DNA from: Sphingomonas taxi
GTDB lineage: Bacteria; Pseudomonadota; Alphaproteobacteria; Sphingomonadales; Sphingomonadaceae
Length of the DNA: 64,000 bases
Direction: 5' to 3'
Assembly: GCF_000764535.1 (NCBI RefSeq)
Contig: NZ_CP009571.1
Span: 1,116,001-1,180,000, forward strand
The position numbers were made by a program, and so were the translations under genes. The notes beneath the pieces were generated by a model, which saw only the letters and a list, made by a program, of their open reading frames with translations, did no database searches and had not been told where the DNA came from. Numbering within the stretch: position 1 is the stretch's first letter; every line of letters begins with the position of its first letter. Below are positions 54,146-62,809 of this stretch, in pieces.

Positions 54146-55768
54146 TCATGCCATCGTGTGGCGATCGCGCAACACGGTCGCGCGATGACCGACCGTGCCG
54201 CGGGCGTTCCGCGCCTTGATGCCGTCGACCATGATCCATTCGTTGGTGACGCGATCGGCGGCGACGGTCATCGCCATATAGCCGCGGCGCGACGTGTCGC
54301 ACCATTTCAGCTCGGGATTGGCGCGGACGAGCGCGGCGGCGACCTGCGCGGGATCGGTGCCGACGCTGCTCTCGAATCCGGGCGAGGTGACGCTGTGGCC
54401 GGCGAACTCGACCGCGGCGGGACGGCCGTCCTGGACGAGGTCGTAGGCCCAGGCGTTGTGGCTGTCGCCCGAGATCAGCACGGTGTTGCCGCCGATCTGC
54501 TGCACCGACTTGAGGAAGCGCGCGCGGGCGGCGGGATAGCCGCCCCAATTGTCGTAATTGAACGGCAGGCCCAGCGCCCCGGCGGCGACGCCGGCGCTGA
54601 CGTAGCCGCGCGCCTCCGGCTTCATCGCGGCGAGCCAGCCCTGCGTCTCGGGTGGCATCACCGTGGCACCCATGATCGTGCCGAAGCCGACGATCTGCCA
54701 CGGCCGGCCGCTGCGCACCGAGGCGCGCATCGCGTGGCTCAGCCACACCTCCTGCTGGCTGCCCATCATCGTCACCGCCGGGTCCTGCCACGGACCGTCG
54801 CGGAACGCCTTGAGCGCGGCGACGGGGTCGGCGGCGCGGAACAGCGGCGCCACGTCGGGCTGGCGGGTGCGCGCGAGCAGCCGCGTCTCGGTGCGGAACA
54901 GCGTCGCGAGTCCGCCGATGTCATAGGCCTTCCACGGCTCGTCCGAGACCGGCATCCATTCGCGATAGGCCTGGATCGAGGCGGCGCGGCGGGCATTCCA
55001 GTCGCCCTCGGTTTCGGGCGTATGGTTCTCGGCGCCGCCCTCCCAACTGTCGTTGGCGCTTTCGTGATCGTCCCATTGCACGATCATCGGCATGGCGCGG
55101 TGCAGCGCCTGCAGATCGGGATCGGCGCGGTAGCTGCCGTAGCGCAGCCGGTAGTCGGCGAGGTGGATGATCTCGCTCTGCGGCGCCGGGGTGCGGCCGG
55201 GAACGGCGTCGGCGGGCAGCGGATAATGCGCCGGCGCATATTCGTAGAGATAGTCGCCGAGATGGATGGCGCAGTCGAAGCCGCCCTGCGCGACCGCGTG
55301 CGCATATGCGTTGAACCAGCCGAAGCCGATGTTCGAGCAGGAGAAGATCGCGGCGCGCCAGGTCTTCATGCCGTCTTCGGGCAGCGTCGCGGTGCGGCCG
55401 ACCGGCGAGTGGCTGCCATCCGGCGCGACGAAACGGTAATGGTAGCTGCGGCCGGGCTGGAGGCCGTCGACGGTGATCTTGGCGGTATGGTCGCGCCACG
55501 GGCCGGTGATCTGCGCGCCGCCGGTGACGATGCGGGCGAAGTCGGGGGTCTCCGCGACCTCGACGCGCAGTTCGACGGGGCCGCCGTCGGCGGGAACGTA
55601 GCGGGTCCACAGCAGCACCGAATCGGCGGCGGGCTCGCCGCTCGCCACCGCATGGGTGAAGCCGCGGGCGTTGCCCAGTGCCTGGAGCGCGAGCGCGCCG
55701 CCGGGCAGCGCGGTGGCGCCCAGCCCGATCATGGCGGTCTTCATCAGCATGCGGCGATCGAGAATCAT
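54146..55768 (-). CDS. phoD: Alkaline phosphatase D-type phosphodiesterase/phosphatase
   Basis: 540 aa. N-terminus MILDRRMLMKTAMIGLGATA looks like an export signal with two Arg, possibly Tat, but not a strict RRxFLK motif. N-terminal PhoD-N beta domain (LLWTRYVPADGG), then the metallophosphatase core: SCSNIGFGWFNAYA, LGDYLYEY, QWDDHESANDSW and VLISGDSHNAWAYDL. Releases phosphate from phosphomono- or diesters in the periplasm. No clear Pho box is visible upstream. Confidence 0.94.
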   Translation of the reverse strand: MILDRRMLMKTAMIGLGATALPGGALALQALGNARGFTHAVASGEPAADSVLLWTRYVPADGGPVELRVEVAETPDFARIVTGGAQITGPWRDHTAKITVDGLQPGRSYHYRFVAPDGSHSPVGRTATLPEDGMKTWRAAIFSCSNIGFGWFNAYAHAVAQGGFDCAIHLGDYLYEYAPAHYPLPADAVPGRTPAPQSEIIHLADYRLRYGSYRADPDLQALHRAMPMIVQWDDHESANDSWEGGAENHTPETEGDWNARRAASIQAYREWMPVSDEPWKAYDIGGLATLFRTETRLLARTRQPDVAPLFRAADPVAALKAFRDGPWQDPAVTMMGSQQEVWLSHAMRASVRSGRPWQIVGFGTIMGATVMPPETQGWLAAMKPEARGYVSAGVAAGALGLPFNYDNWGGYPAARARFLKSVQQIGGNTVLISGDSHNAWAYDLVQDGRPAAVEFAGHSVTSPGFESSVGTDPAQVAAALVRANPELKWCDTSRRGYMAMTVAADRVTNEWIMVDGIKARNARGTVGHRATVLRDRHTMA

Positions 55769-55857
55769 GATGGTGCTCCGGTGACGTTGCGCCGCCCATG
55801 CAATGCGATTGTGAAACGTGCGCGACGCCTGCCGCGCCGTAACAGGACCCTTGCGAT

Positions 55858-55871
55858 TAGTTAGCTACCTA
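55858..55871. promoter_or_regulatory. MarR-type operator candidate upstream of the FUSC operon
   Basis: TAGTTAGCTACCTA is its own reverse complement at 12 of 14 positions, 15-28 nt upstream of the marR start. Most likely binding site of the encoded MarR protein. Confidence 0.65.
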
Positions 55872-55885
55872 TCTATCTGAGCCGG

Positions 55886-56341
55886 GTGACCCGTCCTACC
55901 CCTGCCCAGATGCGCGCCTTTTCGGCGCACCTCGTGCCGCTCGGCCGTCGCTATCGGCGCGCGCTCGACGACGGCCTCGCCGGCCTGTCGCTGTCGCATA
56001 CGCCGGCGCTGGCGGTGATGCTGATCGGCCGTGCCGCCGAAGGGCTGCGCCAGGGGGCGCTCGCCGACCAGCTCGGCGTCGAGGCGCCCTCGGTGGTGCC
56101 GCTGATCGACCAGCTCGAACGCAGCGGCCTCGTCGAGCGGCGCGTCGACACCACCGACAAGCGCGCGCGCCTGCTCCACCTCACCGCCGCGGGCACGACG
56201 CTCGCCGCGCAGGTCGAGGCGCGTACCGCGGAGATCCGCCAGACGCTGCTCGCCTGTATCGAGGCGGAGGAGCTGGTGATCGCGACGCGGGTGCTCGACC
56301 GGCTCCATGCGACGATGACGCGCCTCGACGAACAGGGCTGA
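55886..56341 (+). CDS. MarR-family regulator
   Basis: 151 aa from a GTG at 55886. Winged helix: LRQGALADQLGVEAPSVVPL is the HTH and ERRVDTTDKRARLLHLTAAG the wing with the conserved DxRxR-type stretch. Flanking helices form the dimer. Located 9 nt before the FUSC gene, so it probably represses the efflux operon and releases it on binding a phenolic or aromatic acid. Confidence 0.9.
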   Translation: MTRPTPAQMRAFSAHLVPLGRRYRRALDDGLAGLSLSHTPALAVMLIGRAAEGLRQGALADQLGVEAPSVVPLIDQLERSGLVERRVDTTDKRARLLHLTAAGTTLAAQVEARTAEIRQTLLACIEAEELVIATRVLDRLHATMTRLDEQG

Positions 56342-56350
56342 GCGGCGGCG

Positions 56351-58339
56351 ATGCGGATCGGGCTGCGCGAGACGGTATTCTCGGTCAATTGCTTCGCGGC
56401 GGCGATGCTGGCGCTGTTCGTGTCCTTCTCGCTCGGGCTGGAGCGGCCGTTCTGGGCGATGGCGACGGTCTATATCACCAGCCAGCCGCTGAGCGGCGCG
56501 GTGCGGTCGAAGGCGGTGTTCCGGCTCGCCGGCACGGCGGTCGGCGGGATCGTCACCGTGCTGCTGGTGCCGGCGCTGGTCAACGCGCCGGTGCTGCTGT
56601 CGCTGGCGCTCGCTTCGTGGGTGGCGCTGTGCCAGTTCGTCTCGCTGCTCGACCGGACGCCGCGATCCTATCTGTTCATGCTGGCGGGCTATACCGCGGC
56701 GCTGATCGGCTTTCCGTCGGTGACGCATCCCGAGGCGATCTTCGACACCGCGGTGCTACGCGTGCAGGAGATCGGCATCGGCGTGCTCTGCGCCGCGTTC
56801 ATCCATGCGGTGATATGGCCGCGCAGCGTCAGCCAGGTGTTCGGCGGCCGCGTCGCCGGGGTGCTGGCGGAGGCGGAGGCGTGGATCGCCGATGTGCTCG
56901 CCGCCGCGCCGGTGGCGAGCACCAGACGCGAGCGGCGCAAGCTCGCCGGCGACATCACCGACCTGCACGTTACCGCGACGCATATTCCGTTCGACACCGC
57001 GCGCATCCGCCCGACGCGCGCGCTGCTGACCGGGATGCAGGACCGGCTGGTGCTGCTGATCCCGCTGGTCTCCGCGGTCGAGGACCGCTGGCGCAGCCTG
57101 ATCGCCGCCGGGCCGCTGCCCGCGCCTTTGGCCGATGCGGTGGCGACGGTGCGCGACTGGGTGACCACCCCCGCCCTGCCCGCCGCGCCGGTGATCGCCA
57201 CGCTCCGGATTGCGCGCGACGCGGTGGCGGCGGACGGCTGGCGCGACCTGCTTGCGCTCAACCTGCTCGCCCGGCTGGAGGAGCTGGTGCTCGCTCTGGC
57301 CGAGACGCGGACGCTGGTGGCGGCGGTCGCCGATCCCGCCGGCCGTCCGCCGCCCGCGGTCGGCGCCGTTGCCGCACGGCCGCTGCATCGCGACTACGGG
57401 CTGGCACTGCTGTCCGCGACCGCGACGCTGCTGACCGTGCTCGGCTGCTGCCTGTTCTGGATCGTCACCGGCTGGCCGGAGGGGGCGGTCGCGGCGATGA
57501 TCGCGGCGGTGGTCTGCTGCTTCTTCGCGACGCTGGACGATCCGGTGCCGGCGCAGCGCGGCTTCCTGCTGTGGACGATCGCGTCGCTGCCGCTCGCCGC
57601 GCTCTATCTGTTCGCGATCCTGCCGGCGATCGACGGCTTCGCGATGCTGACGCTGGCAATGGCGCCCCCGCTGCTCGCGATGGGCGCGGTGATGGCGAAC
57701 CCGAGCTGGTACGGGCGAATGGTGCCGATGATGCTCGGCTTCGCGGGCGGGCTGGCGCTGACCAACAGCTTCACCGTCGACGCGGCGAGCTTCTTCAACG
57801 CCAATGTCGCGCAGATCATCGGCATCGCCGCGGCGATGGTGATGACGCGGCTGATCCGCAGCATCGGTGCCGGCACCGCGATCCGCCGGCTGCGCCGCGC
57901 CGGCTGGCGCGACCTCGCCACGCTCGCCGAACGCCCGGCGGACCCGGCGGTGGCGCAGATCGCGGCGTGGCGCAGCCGCATGCTCGACCGCGTCGGCCTG
58001 CTCGCCAGCCGCATCGGCGAGGTGGAGGACGAGGAGCGCGACGCCGCCGCCGCGACGCTGCGCGAATTGCGCATGGGGCTGAGCATCGCGCAGATTGCGC
58101 CCGTTGCCGACCATGCCGCGCTGCGCGCCGCGCTGGCCCGCCACTTCCGCGCGCTCGCCAGCGGGGACGATGTCGCGCCCCCGGCCGAGCTGCTCGACCG
58201 GATCGACGGTGCGATCGCCGCCGGCCGCACGATCGCCGATCCCGAGGAACAGCGCGGGCAATTGATCAATCTCGTCGGATTGCGGCGCAACGTCTTCCCC
58301 GCCGCGCCCGACTGGCACGATGCGAAGGCGGCGGCATGA
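56351..58339 (+). CDS. FUSC-family aromatic acid exporter (AaeB/fusaric acid resistance type)
   Basis: 662-aa inner-membrane protein. Two hydrophobic blocks of about six helices each (residues 10-150 and 350-510), separated and followed by soluble helical domains. N-terminal signature FWAMATVYITSQPLSGAVRS and the second half YGLALLSATATLLTVLGCC. Works with the DUF1656, HlyD and outer-membrane proteins that follow. Stop overlaps the next ATG (ATGA). Confidence 0.94.
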   Translation: MRIGLRETVFSVNCFAAAMLALFVSFSLGLERPFWAMATVYITSQPLSGAVRSKAVFRLAGTAVGGIVTVLLVPALVNAPVLLSLALASWVALCQFVSLLDRTPRSYLFMLAGYTAALIGFPSVTHPEAIFDTAVLRVQEIGIGVLCAAFIHAVIWPRSVSQVFGGRVAGVLAEAEAWIADVLAAAPVASTRRERRKLAGDITDLHVTATHIPFDTARIRPTRALLTGMQDRLVLLIPLVSAVEDRWRSLIAAGPLPAPLADAVATVRDWVTTPALPAAPVIATLRIARDAVAADGWRDLLALNLLARLEELVLALAETRTLVAAVADPAGRPPPAVGAVAARPLHRDYGLALLSATATLLTVLGCCLFWIVTGWPEGAVAAMIAAVVCCFFATLDDPVPAQRGFLLWTIASLPLAALYLFAILPAIDGFAMLTLAMAPPLLAMGAVMANPSWYGRMVPMMLGFAGGLALTNSFTVDAASFFNANVAQIIGIAAAMVMTRLIRSIGAGTAIRRLRRAGWRDLATLAERPADPAVAQIAAWRSRMLDRVGLLASRIGEVEDEERDAAAATLRELRMGLSIAQIAPVADHAALRAALARHFRALASGDDVAPPAELLDRIDGAIAAGRTIADPEEQRGQLINLVGLRRNVFPAAPDWHDAKAAA

Positions 58340-58563
58340 CCGCCGACCTGGATATCGGCGGCGTGTTCGTCCACCCGCTGCTGCTCGCCGCGATCCTCGC
58401 CTTCGTGCTGGCGGAGGCGATCGGCTGGGCGCTGGCGCGGGCGCGGCTGTATCGTTTCGTCTGGCATCGCGGCCTGTTCGACGTCGCGCTGACCATCGTC
58501 CTGTGGGCCGGGATCGCCGGCCTGATCACCGGCGGCGACCCCGCCGCGGCTCTCTTCAGCTAG
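58336..58563 (+). CDS. DUF1656 (AaeX-like) small membrane protein
   Basis: 75 aa with two hydrophobic helices (HPLLLAAILAFVLAEAIGWA and DVALTIVLWAGIAGLITGG). Small companion of FUSC efflux systems; begins MTADLDIGGVFVHP, close to the family pattern. Translationally coupled to the FUSC gene. Role in the complex unknown. Confidence 0.92.
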   Translation: MTADLDIGGVFVHPLLLAAILAFVLAEAIGWALARARLYRFVWHRGLFDVALTIVLWAGIAGLITGGDPAAALFS

Positions 58564-58570
58564 AAAGACC

Positions 58571-59473
58571 ATGACTCCACATCCTTCCCTGCGCGTCGTC
58601 CTGCGGATCGGCGTCACGCTCGCCGTCGTGCTGCTTGCGGTGGTCGCCGGTCGCCGGCTCTGGGCGCATTACGAGACCGAGCCGTGGACGCGCGACGGCC
58701 GCGTGCGCGCCGATATCGTCCAGGTCGCGCCGGACGTCTCCGGCCTCGTCACCGAGGTGCTGGTCCGCGACAACCAGCCGGTCGCGGCGGGAACGCCGCT
58801 GTTCCGCGTCGACCGGCCGCGCTACCGGCTGGCGGTGGCGCAGGCGGCGGCGGCAGTGGCGGCGCAGCGGGTGCAACTGGCGCAGGCGCGGCGCGAGGCG
58901 CAGCGCAACCGCACGCTCGGCGACCTCGTCGCGGGCGAGGTGCGCGAACAGGGCGACGCCAAGGTGGCGCAGCTCGCCACCGCCTTGTCGCAGGCGCAGA
59001 TCGCGTTGCAGACCGCGCAGCTCAACCTCGCCCGGACCGAGGTGCGCGCGAGCGTCGCCGGCACGGTCAGCAACCTCGATCTGCGGCCCGGCGATTATGC
59101 CACCGCCGGCCATCCCGAATTCGCGATCATCGACCGCGGCTCGCTGCACATCATCGGCTATTTCGAGGAGACCAAGCTGCCGCGCGTGCATGTCGGCGAT
59201 CCCGTCCGCGTCCGGCTGATGGGCGACGATCAGGTGATCGCCGGCCATGTGCAAAGCATCGCCGGCGGCATCGAGGATCGCGATCGCAGCGCCGGCGCCA
59301 ATCTGCTCGCCAACGTCAACCCGACCTTCAGCTGGGTGCGACTGGCGCAGCGCATTCCGGTGCGGGTGGCGATCGACCGGCTGCCGCGCGGCGAGATGCT
59401 GGTGGTCGGCCGTACCGCGACGGTCGAGGTGCTGCCGCGCGCCAGGCCGGTGGCGGCGGGAGCGCGGGCATGA
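58571..59473 (+). CDS. HlyD/EmrA-type membrane fusion protein
   Basis: 300 aa: N-terminal membrane anchor (VVLRIGVTLAVVLLAVVAGR), a biotinyl-lipoyl-like domain split around a short helical hairpin (QVAPDVSGLVTEVLVRDNQP and LARTEVRASVAGTVSNLDL), and a beta-barrel part. Bridges the FUSC pump and the outer-membrane factor in the periplasm. Stop overlaps the next ATG (ATGA). Confidence 0.94.
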   Translation: MTPHPSLRVVLRIGVTLAVVLLAVVAGRRLWAHYETEPWTRDGRVRADIVQVAPDVSGLVTEVLVRDNQPVAAGTPLFRVDRPRYRLAVAQAAAAVAAQRVQLAQARREAQRNRTLGDLVAGEVREQGDAKVAQLATALSQAQIALQTAQLNLARTEVRASVAGTVSNLDLRPGDYATAGHPEFAIIDRGSLHIIGYFEETKLPRVHVGDPVRVRLMGDDQVIAGHVQSIAGGIEDRDRSAGANLLANVNPTFSWVRLAQRIPVRVAIDRLPRGEMLVVGRTATVEVLPRARPVAAGARA

Positions 59474-60888
59474 CGCGCCGCCTCGCGCTGCTGGCCGCCA
59501 CGCTGCTCGCCGGCTGCACCACCGCCGGACCCGATTACCATCGGCCCGACGCCGCGGTGATCGCCCGGCCGAGCGCCACGGCGCCGTTCGTCGGCGGCGA
59601 CGAGGCGGCGTTCGCGGCGCTGGCGCCGGTGCCCGACCGCTGGTGGCAGCTCTATCGCGATCCGCGGCTCGACCGGCTGGTCGAACAAGCGCTCGCCGCC
59701 AATACCGACCTGCGCGTCGCGACGGCGAATATCGCGCGCGCACAGGCGTCGCTCGACGTCGCCGAGGACGGCCGGCGCGTCCAGACGCAGGTACAGGCGT
59801 CGCCCGGCTATGCGCAGCGTTCGGCGGAGGAGGAATTGCGGCCCGGCGCCGCTTTGCCCCGTTCGTTCGTCTATGCGGCGAGCGCGGGCATCTCCTATCA
59901 GCTCGATCTCGCCGGGCAGGTGCGCCGCGCGATCGAGGCGGCGGATGCCGATGTCACCGCGACCCGCGCCGCCTATGACAGCGTCCGCATCACCGTCGCG
60001 GCGGACACCACCCGCGCCTATCTCGATGCCTGTTCGTCGGCGCGCGAGATCGGCGTCGCGCAGCGCGCGCTCGACCTGCAGAGCCGGACGACGCGATTGA
60101 CCGAGCGGCTGGTCCGCGCCGGGCGTAGCGGCTCGCTCGATGCGACGCGCTCGACGACGCAGGAGGCGCAGGTGCGCGCGACGATGCCGGCGTTGCAGGC
60201 GGCGCAGCGGCTGGCGCTGTACCGGCTGGCGACGCTGACCGGCCGACCGCCCGCCGAGTTCGACCGCGATGTCGCCGCCTGTACCGGCGAGCCGCATCTC
60301 GACCGGCCGATCCCGATCGGCGACGGAGCCGCGCTGCTGCGCCGTCGCCCCGACGTGCGCCGCGCCGAATGGGAGCTGCGTGCGGCGACCGCGCGGATCG
60401 GCGTCGCAACCGCCGATCTCTATCCGCGCATAGCGCTCGGCGCCTCGGTCGGTTCGGTCGGCCTTGCCGAGCGGGCATTGGGCAGCGACACGTTCAAATT
60501 CTCGCTCGGACCGCTGATCAGCTGGCAATTCCCCAACCGGACGCGGGTGCGGGCGCGGATCGCCGCGGCGCAGGCGGAGAGCGACGCGGCTTATGCGCGG
60601 TTCGACGGCACGGTGCTGACCGCGCTGCGCGAGACCGAGAGCGGCCTGACCGTCTACGCGCGCGATCTCGACCGGGTGGCGGCGCTGCGCGAGGCGAGCC
60701 GTCAGGCGGGCAAGGCGGCGCGCGACGCCGAGACGCTGTTCCGCGCCGGGCGGACCGGCTTCCTGCCGGTGCTCGACGCGCAGCGCACCGCGATCGGTGC
60801 CGAACAGACGCTCGCCGCGGCGGAAAGCCGGCTCGCCGCCGATCAGGTGCAGCTGTTCCTCGCGCTCGGCGGCGGCTGGCAGACGTGA
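59470..60888 (+). CDS. Outer-membrane efflux lipoprotein (NodT/OprM type)
   Basis: 472 aa from the ATG at 59470. Lipobox LLAGC with Cys16 as the lipidation site, then PDYHRPDA, typical of the family. Two repeated coiled-coil hairpin units with strands such as RAQASLDVAEDGRR and SLDATRSTTQEAQVRA, and the second-half signature LLRRRPDVRRAEWELRAATA. Forms the trimeric exit duct of the pump. Confidence 0.94.
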   Translation: MTRRLALLAATLLAGCTTAGPDYHRPDAAVIARPSATAPFVGGDEAAFAALAPVPDRWWQLYRDPRLDRLVEQALAANTDLRVATANIARAQASLDVAEDGRRVQTQVQASPGYAQRSAEEELRPGAALPRSFVYAASAGISYQLDLAGQVRRAIEAADADVTATRAAYDSVRITVAADTTRAYLDACSSAREIGVAQRALDLQSRTTRLTERLVRAGRSGSLDATRSTTQEAQVRATMPALQAAQRLALYRLATLTGRPPAEFDRDVAACTGEPHLDRPIPIGDGAALLRRRPDVRRAEWELRAATARIGVATADLYPRIALGASVGSVGLAERALGSDTFKFSLGPLISWQFPNRTRVRARIAAAQAESDAAYARFDGTVLTALRETESGLTVYARDLDRVAALREASRQAGKAARDAETLFRAGRTGFLPVLDAQRTAIGAEQTLAAAESRLAADQVQLFLALGGGWQT

Positions 60889-60958
60889 TCGCACGGGGTA
60901 CGGACCGAACGCCGGCCTGCCTCGTTCCTGCTGCGACACGCCCCAGACAGGAATCCCG

Positions 60959-61834
60959 ATGACCAACGATCCCCGCACCAGCGCCCCCACCCGCTTCCCC
61001 GACGAGCCGCAGCAGCCCGCCCCCGGCGTCGAGGCGAAGATGCGCAACCGTCCCGACCACGGCGAGGACAGCTATCGCGGCAAGGGCCTGCTCGACGGCA
61101 AGGTGGCGCTGATCACCGGCGGCGATTCGGGCATCGGCAAGGCGGTGGCGATCGCCTATGCCCGCGAAGGCGCCGACGTCGCCATTTCCTATCTCGCCGA
61201 CGAACAGGTCGACGCCGAGGATACCAAGGCGTGGGTCGAGAAGGCGGGCAAGCGCTGCCTGCTGCTGCCCGGCGACATCCGCAGCGTCGCGCAGTGCACC
61301 GCCCTGGTCGACCAGACGGTGGCGGAGCTCGGCAAGCTCGACATCCTCGTCAACAATGCCGCAGCGCAGACGATCAACGAGGATATCGACAGCATCGACG
61401 ATGCCGAGATGGAGGGCGCCTTCGCCGCCAACGTCTTCGCGATGATCCGTCTCGCCAAGGCGGCGGCGCCGCACCTCAAGCCGGGCTCCGCGATCGTCAA
61501 CACGACGAGCATCCAGGCGAAGACCGCGACCGAGAACATGATCGTCTATGCGACCACCAAGGGTGCGATCAGCAGCCTGACGATCGGCCTGTCCAACCTG
61601 TTCGCGCCCAAGGGCATCCGCGTCAACGCGGTCGCGCCGGGACCGGTGTGGACGCCGATCCAGCCGATCGCCAAGCCGAGCGACGAGCTGGAGACGCTGG
61701 GCGAATCGACCCCGCTCGGCCGCGCCGGCCAGCCGGGCGAACTCGCGCCGGCCTATGTGCTGCTCGCCTCGGACGAGGGCAGCTACATCACCGGGGCGAT
61801 CGTGCCGGTGACCGGCGGCATGCCGATGTATTGA
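60959..61834 (+). CDS. SDR-family oxidoreductase (general-stress type)
   Basis: 291 aa with an N-terminal extension rich in Pro (PRTSAPTRFPDEPQQPAPG) before the Rossmann fold, as in YhdF/YhxC-like proteins. Cofactor motif ITGGDSGIGKAVAIA, then NNAAAQTINEDI, Ser in NTTSIQAKT, and YATTKGAIS with the catalytic Tyr and Lys. Substrate unknown. Converges on the LysR gene 4 nt away. Confidence 0.92.
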   Translation: MTNDPRTSAPTRFPDEPQQPAPGVEAKMRNRPDHGEDSYRGKGLLDGKVALITGGDSGIGKAVAIAYAREGADVAISYLADEQVDAEDTKAWVEKAGKRCLLLPGDIRSVAQCTALVDQTVAELGKLDILVNNAAAQTINEDIDSIDDAEMEGAFAANVFAMIRLAKAAAPHLKPGSAIVNTTSIQAKTATENMIVYATTKGAISSLTIGLSNLFAPKGIRVNAVAPGPVWTPIQPIAKPSDELETLGESTPLGRAGQPGELAPAYVLLASDEGSYITGAIVPVTGGMPMY

Positions 61835-61837
61835 ACG

Positions 61838-62719
61838 TCAGTCCGGCGCGGGCGGCTCGACCGCCCGCGCCAGCGACGTCGCCAGCCAGCCGTGGCGCAG
61901 CGCCTCGGCATCGGCATGCGCGGCGAACACCAGACCGATGTCGCGGCTGAAATCGAAGCCGTCGAGATGCGCGAGCACCACGCCATCCTCGCGGAACCCC
62001 TCGGGCATGACGGTGACGCCGAGCCCGGCGCGGACGTAGCTCAACGCCTTGTCGTCGCTGGTCGTGCGTGCGGCGAACACCGGGCGGACGCCGCGGGTGG
62101 TGAAGAAGCGGCTGGTTTCGGGGAGCAATTCGCAATGGCGCCGGACGATCATCGGATCGTTGACGAGCTGTTCGGCGCGGATCACCGGCGTGCCGGCGAG
62201 CGGATGCGCCTGGCCGAGCGCCAGTGCATAGCCCTCGCCGAGCAACTTCAGCCGCGCCTCGGGCGGGTCGCCGTCGCGCAGCAGCGTCAATGCGAGGTCG
62301 ATGCGGCCGCGCGCGAGCCGCTCGCGCAGATCGCGCTCCTTGCCCTCGACGATCTCGAGCCGGTCGCCGCCGGGGGCGCTGCGCTGATCGGCGAGCAGGC
62401 GTTCGATCCAGCGCCGCGGCGTCGTCACCAGCACGCCAAGCCGCAGCGTGCGCACCGGCGCCGTCTCCGCCACCGCGCGCTCCGCCTCGGCGAACCCCGC
62501 CTCGATCGCTCGGGCCGATGCGACCAGCCGCGCGCCGGCGTCGGTCAGCGCGACGCGGCGGTTGCTGCGATCGAACAGGCTGCGGCCGAGCGTCTTCTCC
62601 AGTTTGGCGATGCCGACCGACAGGGTCGGCTGCGAGACGTTGCACGCCGCCGCGCCGCGCGAGAAATTGCCGGTGTCGACCACCGACAGGAAATAGCGAA
62701 GATGGTAGCGATCGATCAT
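61838..62719 (-). CDS. LysR-family transcription regulator
   Basis: 293 aa. N-terminal winged HTH (YFLSVVDTGNFSRGAAACNV, SQPTLSVGIAKLEKTLGRSL) and the effector domain with RLGVLVTTPRRWIERLL and SYVRAGLGVTVMPEGFRED. Divergent from the isovaleryl-CoA dehydrogenase gene, the usual target arrangement. An inverted repeat with T-N11-A form covers its own start codon, suggesting autorepression. Confidence 0.93.
   Translation of the reverse strand: MIDRYHLRYFLSVVDTGNFSRGAAACNVSQPTLSVGIAKLEKTLGRSLFDRSNRRVALTDAGARLVASARAIEAGFAEAERAVAETAPVRTLRLGVLVTTPRRWIERLLADQRSAPGGDRLEIVEGKERDLRERLARGRIDLALTLLRDGDPPEARLKLLGEGYALALGQAHPLAGTPVIRAEQLVNDPMIVRRHCELLPETSRFFTTRGVRPVFAARTTSDDKALSYVRAGLGVTVMPEGFREDGVVLAHLDGFDFSRDIGLVFAAHADAEALRHGWLATSLARAVEPPAPD
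61845..61871. terminator. Hairpin between SDR and LysR genes
   Basis: GGCGCGGGCGG (61845-61855), loop CTCGA, CCGCCCGCGCC (61861-61871): perfect 11-bp stem inside the last codons of the LysR gene and 10 nt after the SDR stop, able to end transcription from either side. Confidence 0.7.
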
Positions 62720-62735
62720 AGACGGTTTCTATGAT
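62715..62735. promoter_or_regulatory. LysR-type operator over the lysR start codon
   Basis: ATCATAGA, 5-nt spacer CGGTT, then TCTATGAT: perfect 8-bp arms containing T-N11-A (62719 to 62731). The lysR ATG lies at 62719-62717, inside the left arm, and the ivd start is 75 nt to the right. Confidence 0.75.
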
Positions 62736-62809
62736 GTTCTTGCACGTCTTTCAATTTTCCATGTGACGGACGAGCGGCTACAAGGCCGCAAAAGACGGTG
62801 GAGAGACTG

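Noticed and set aside
55769..55857. Pho box upstream of phoD
   Set aside because: CCTGTTACGG looks partly similar, but no paired repeat with the right spacing is present.
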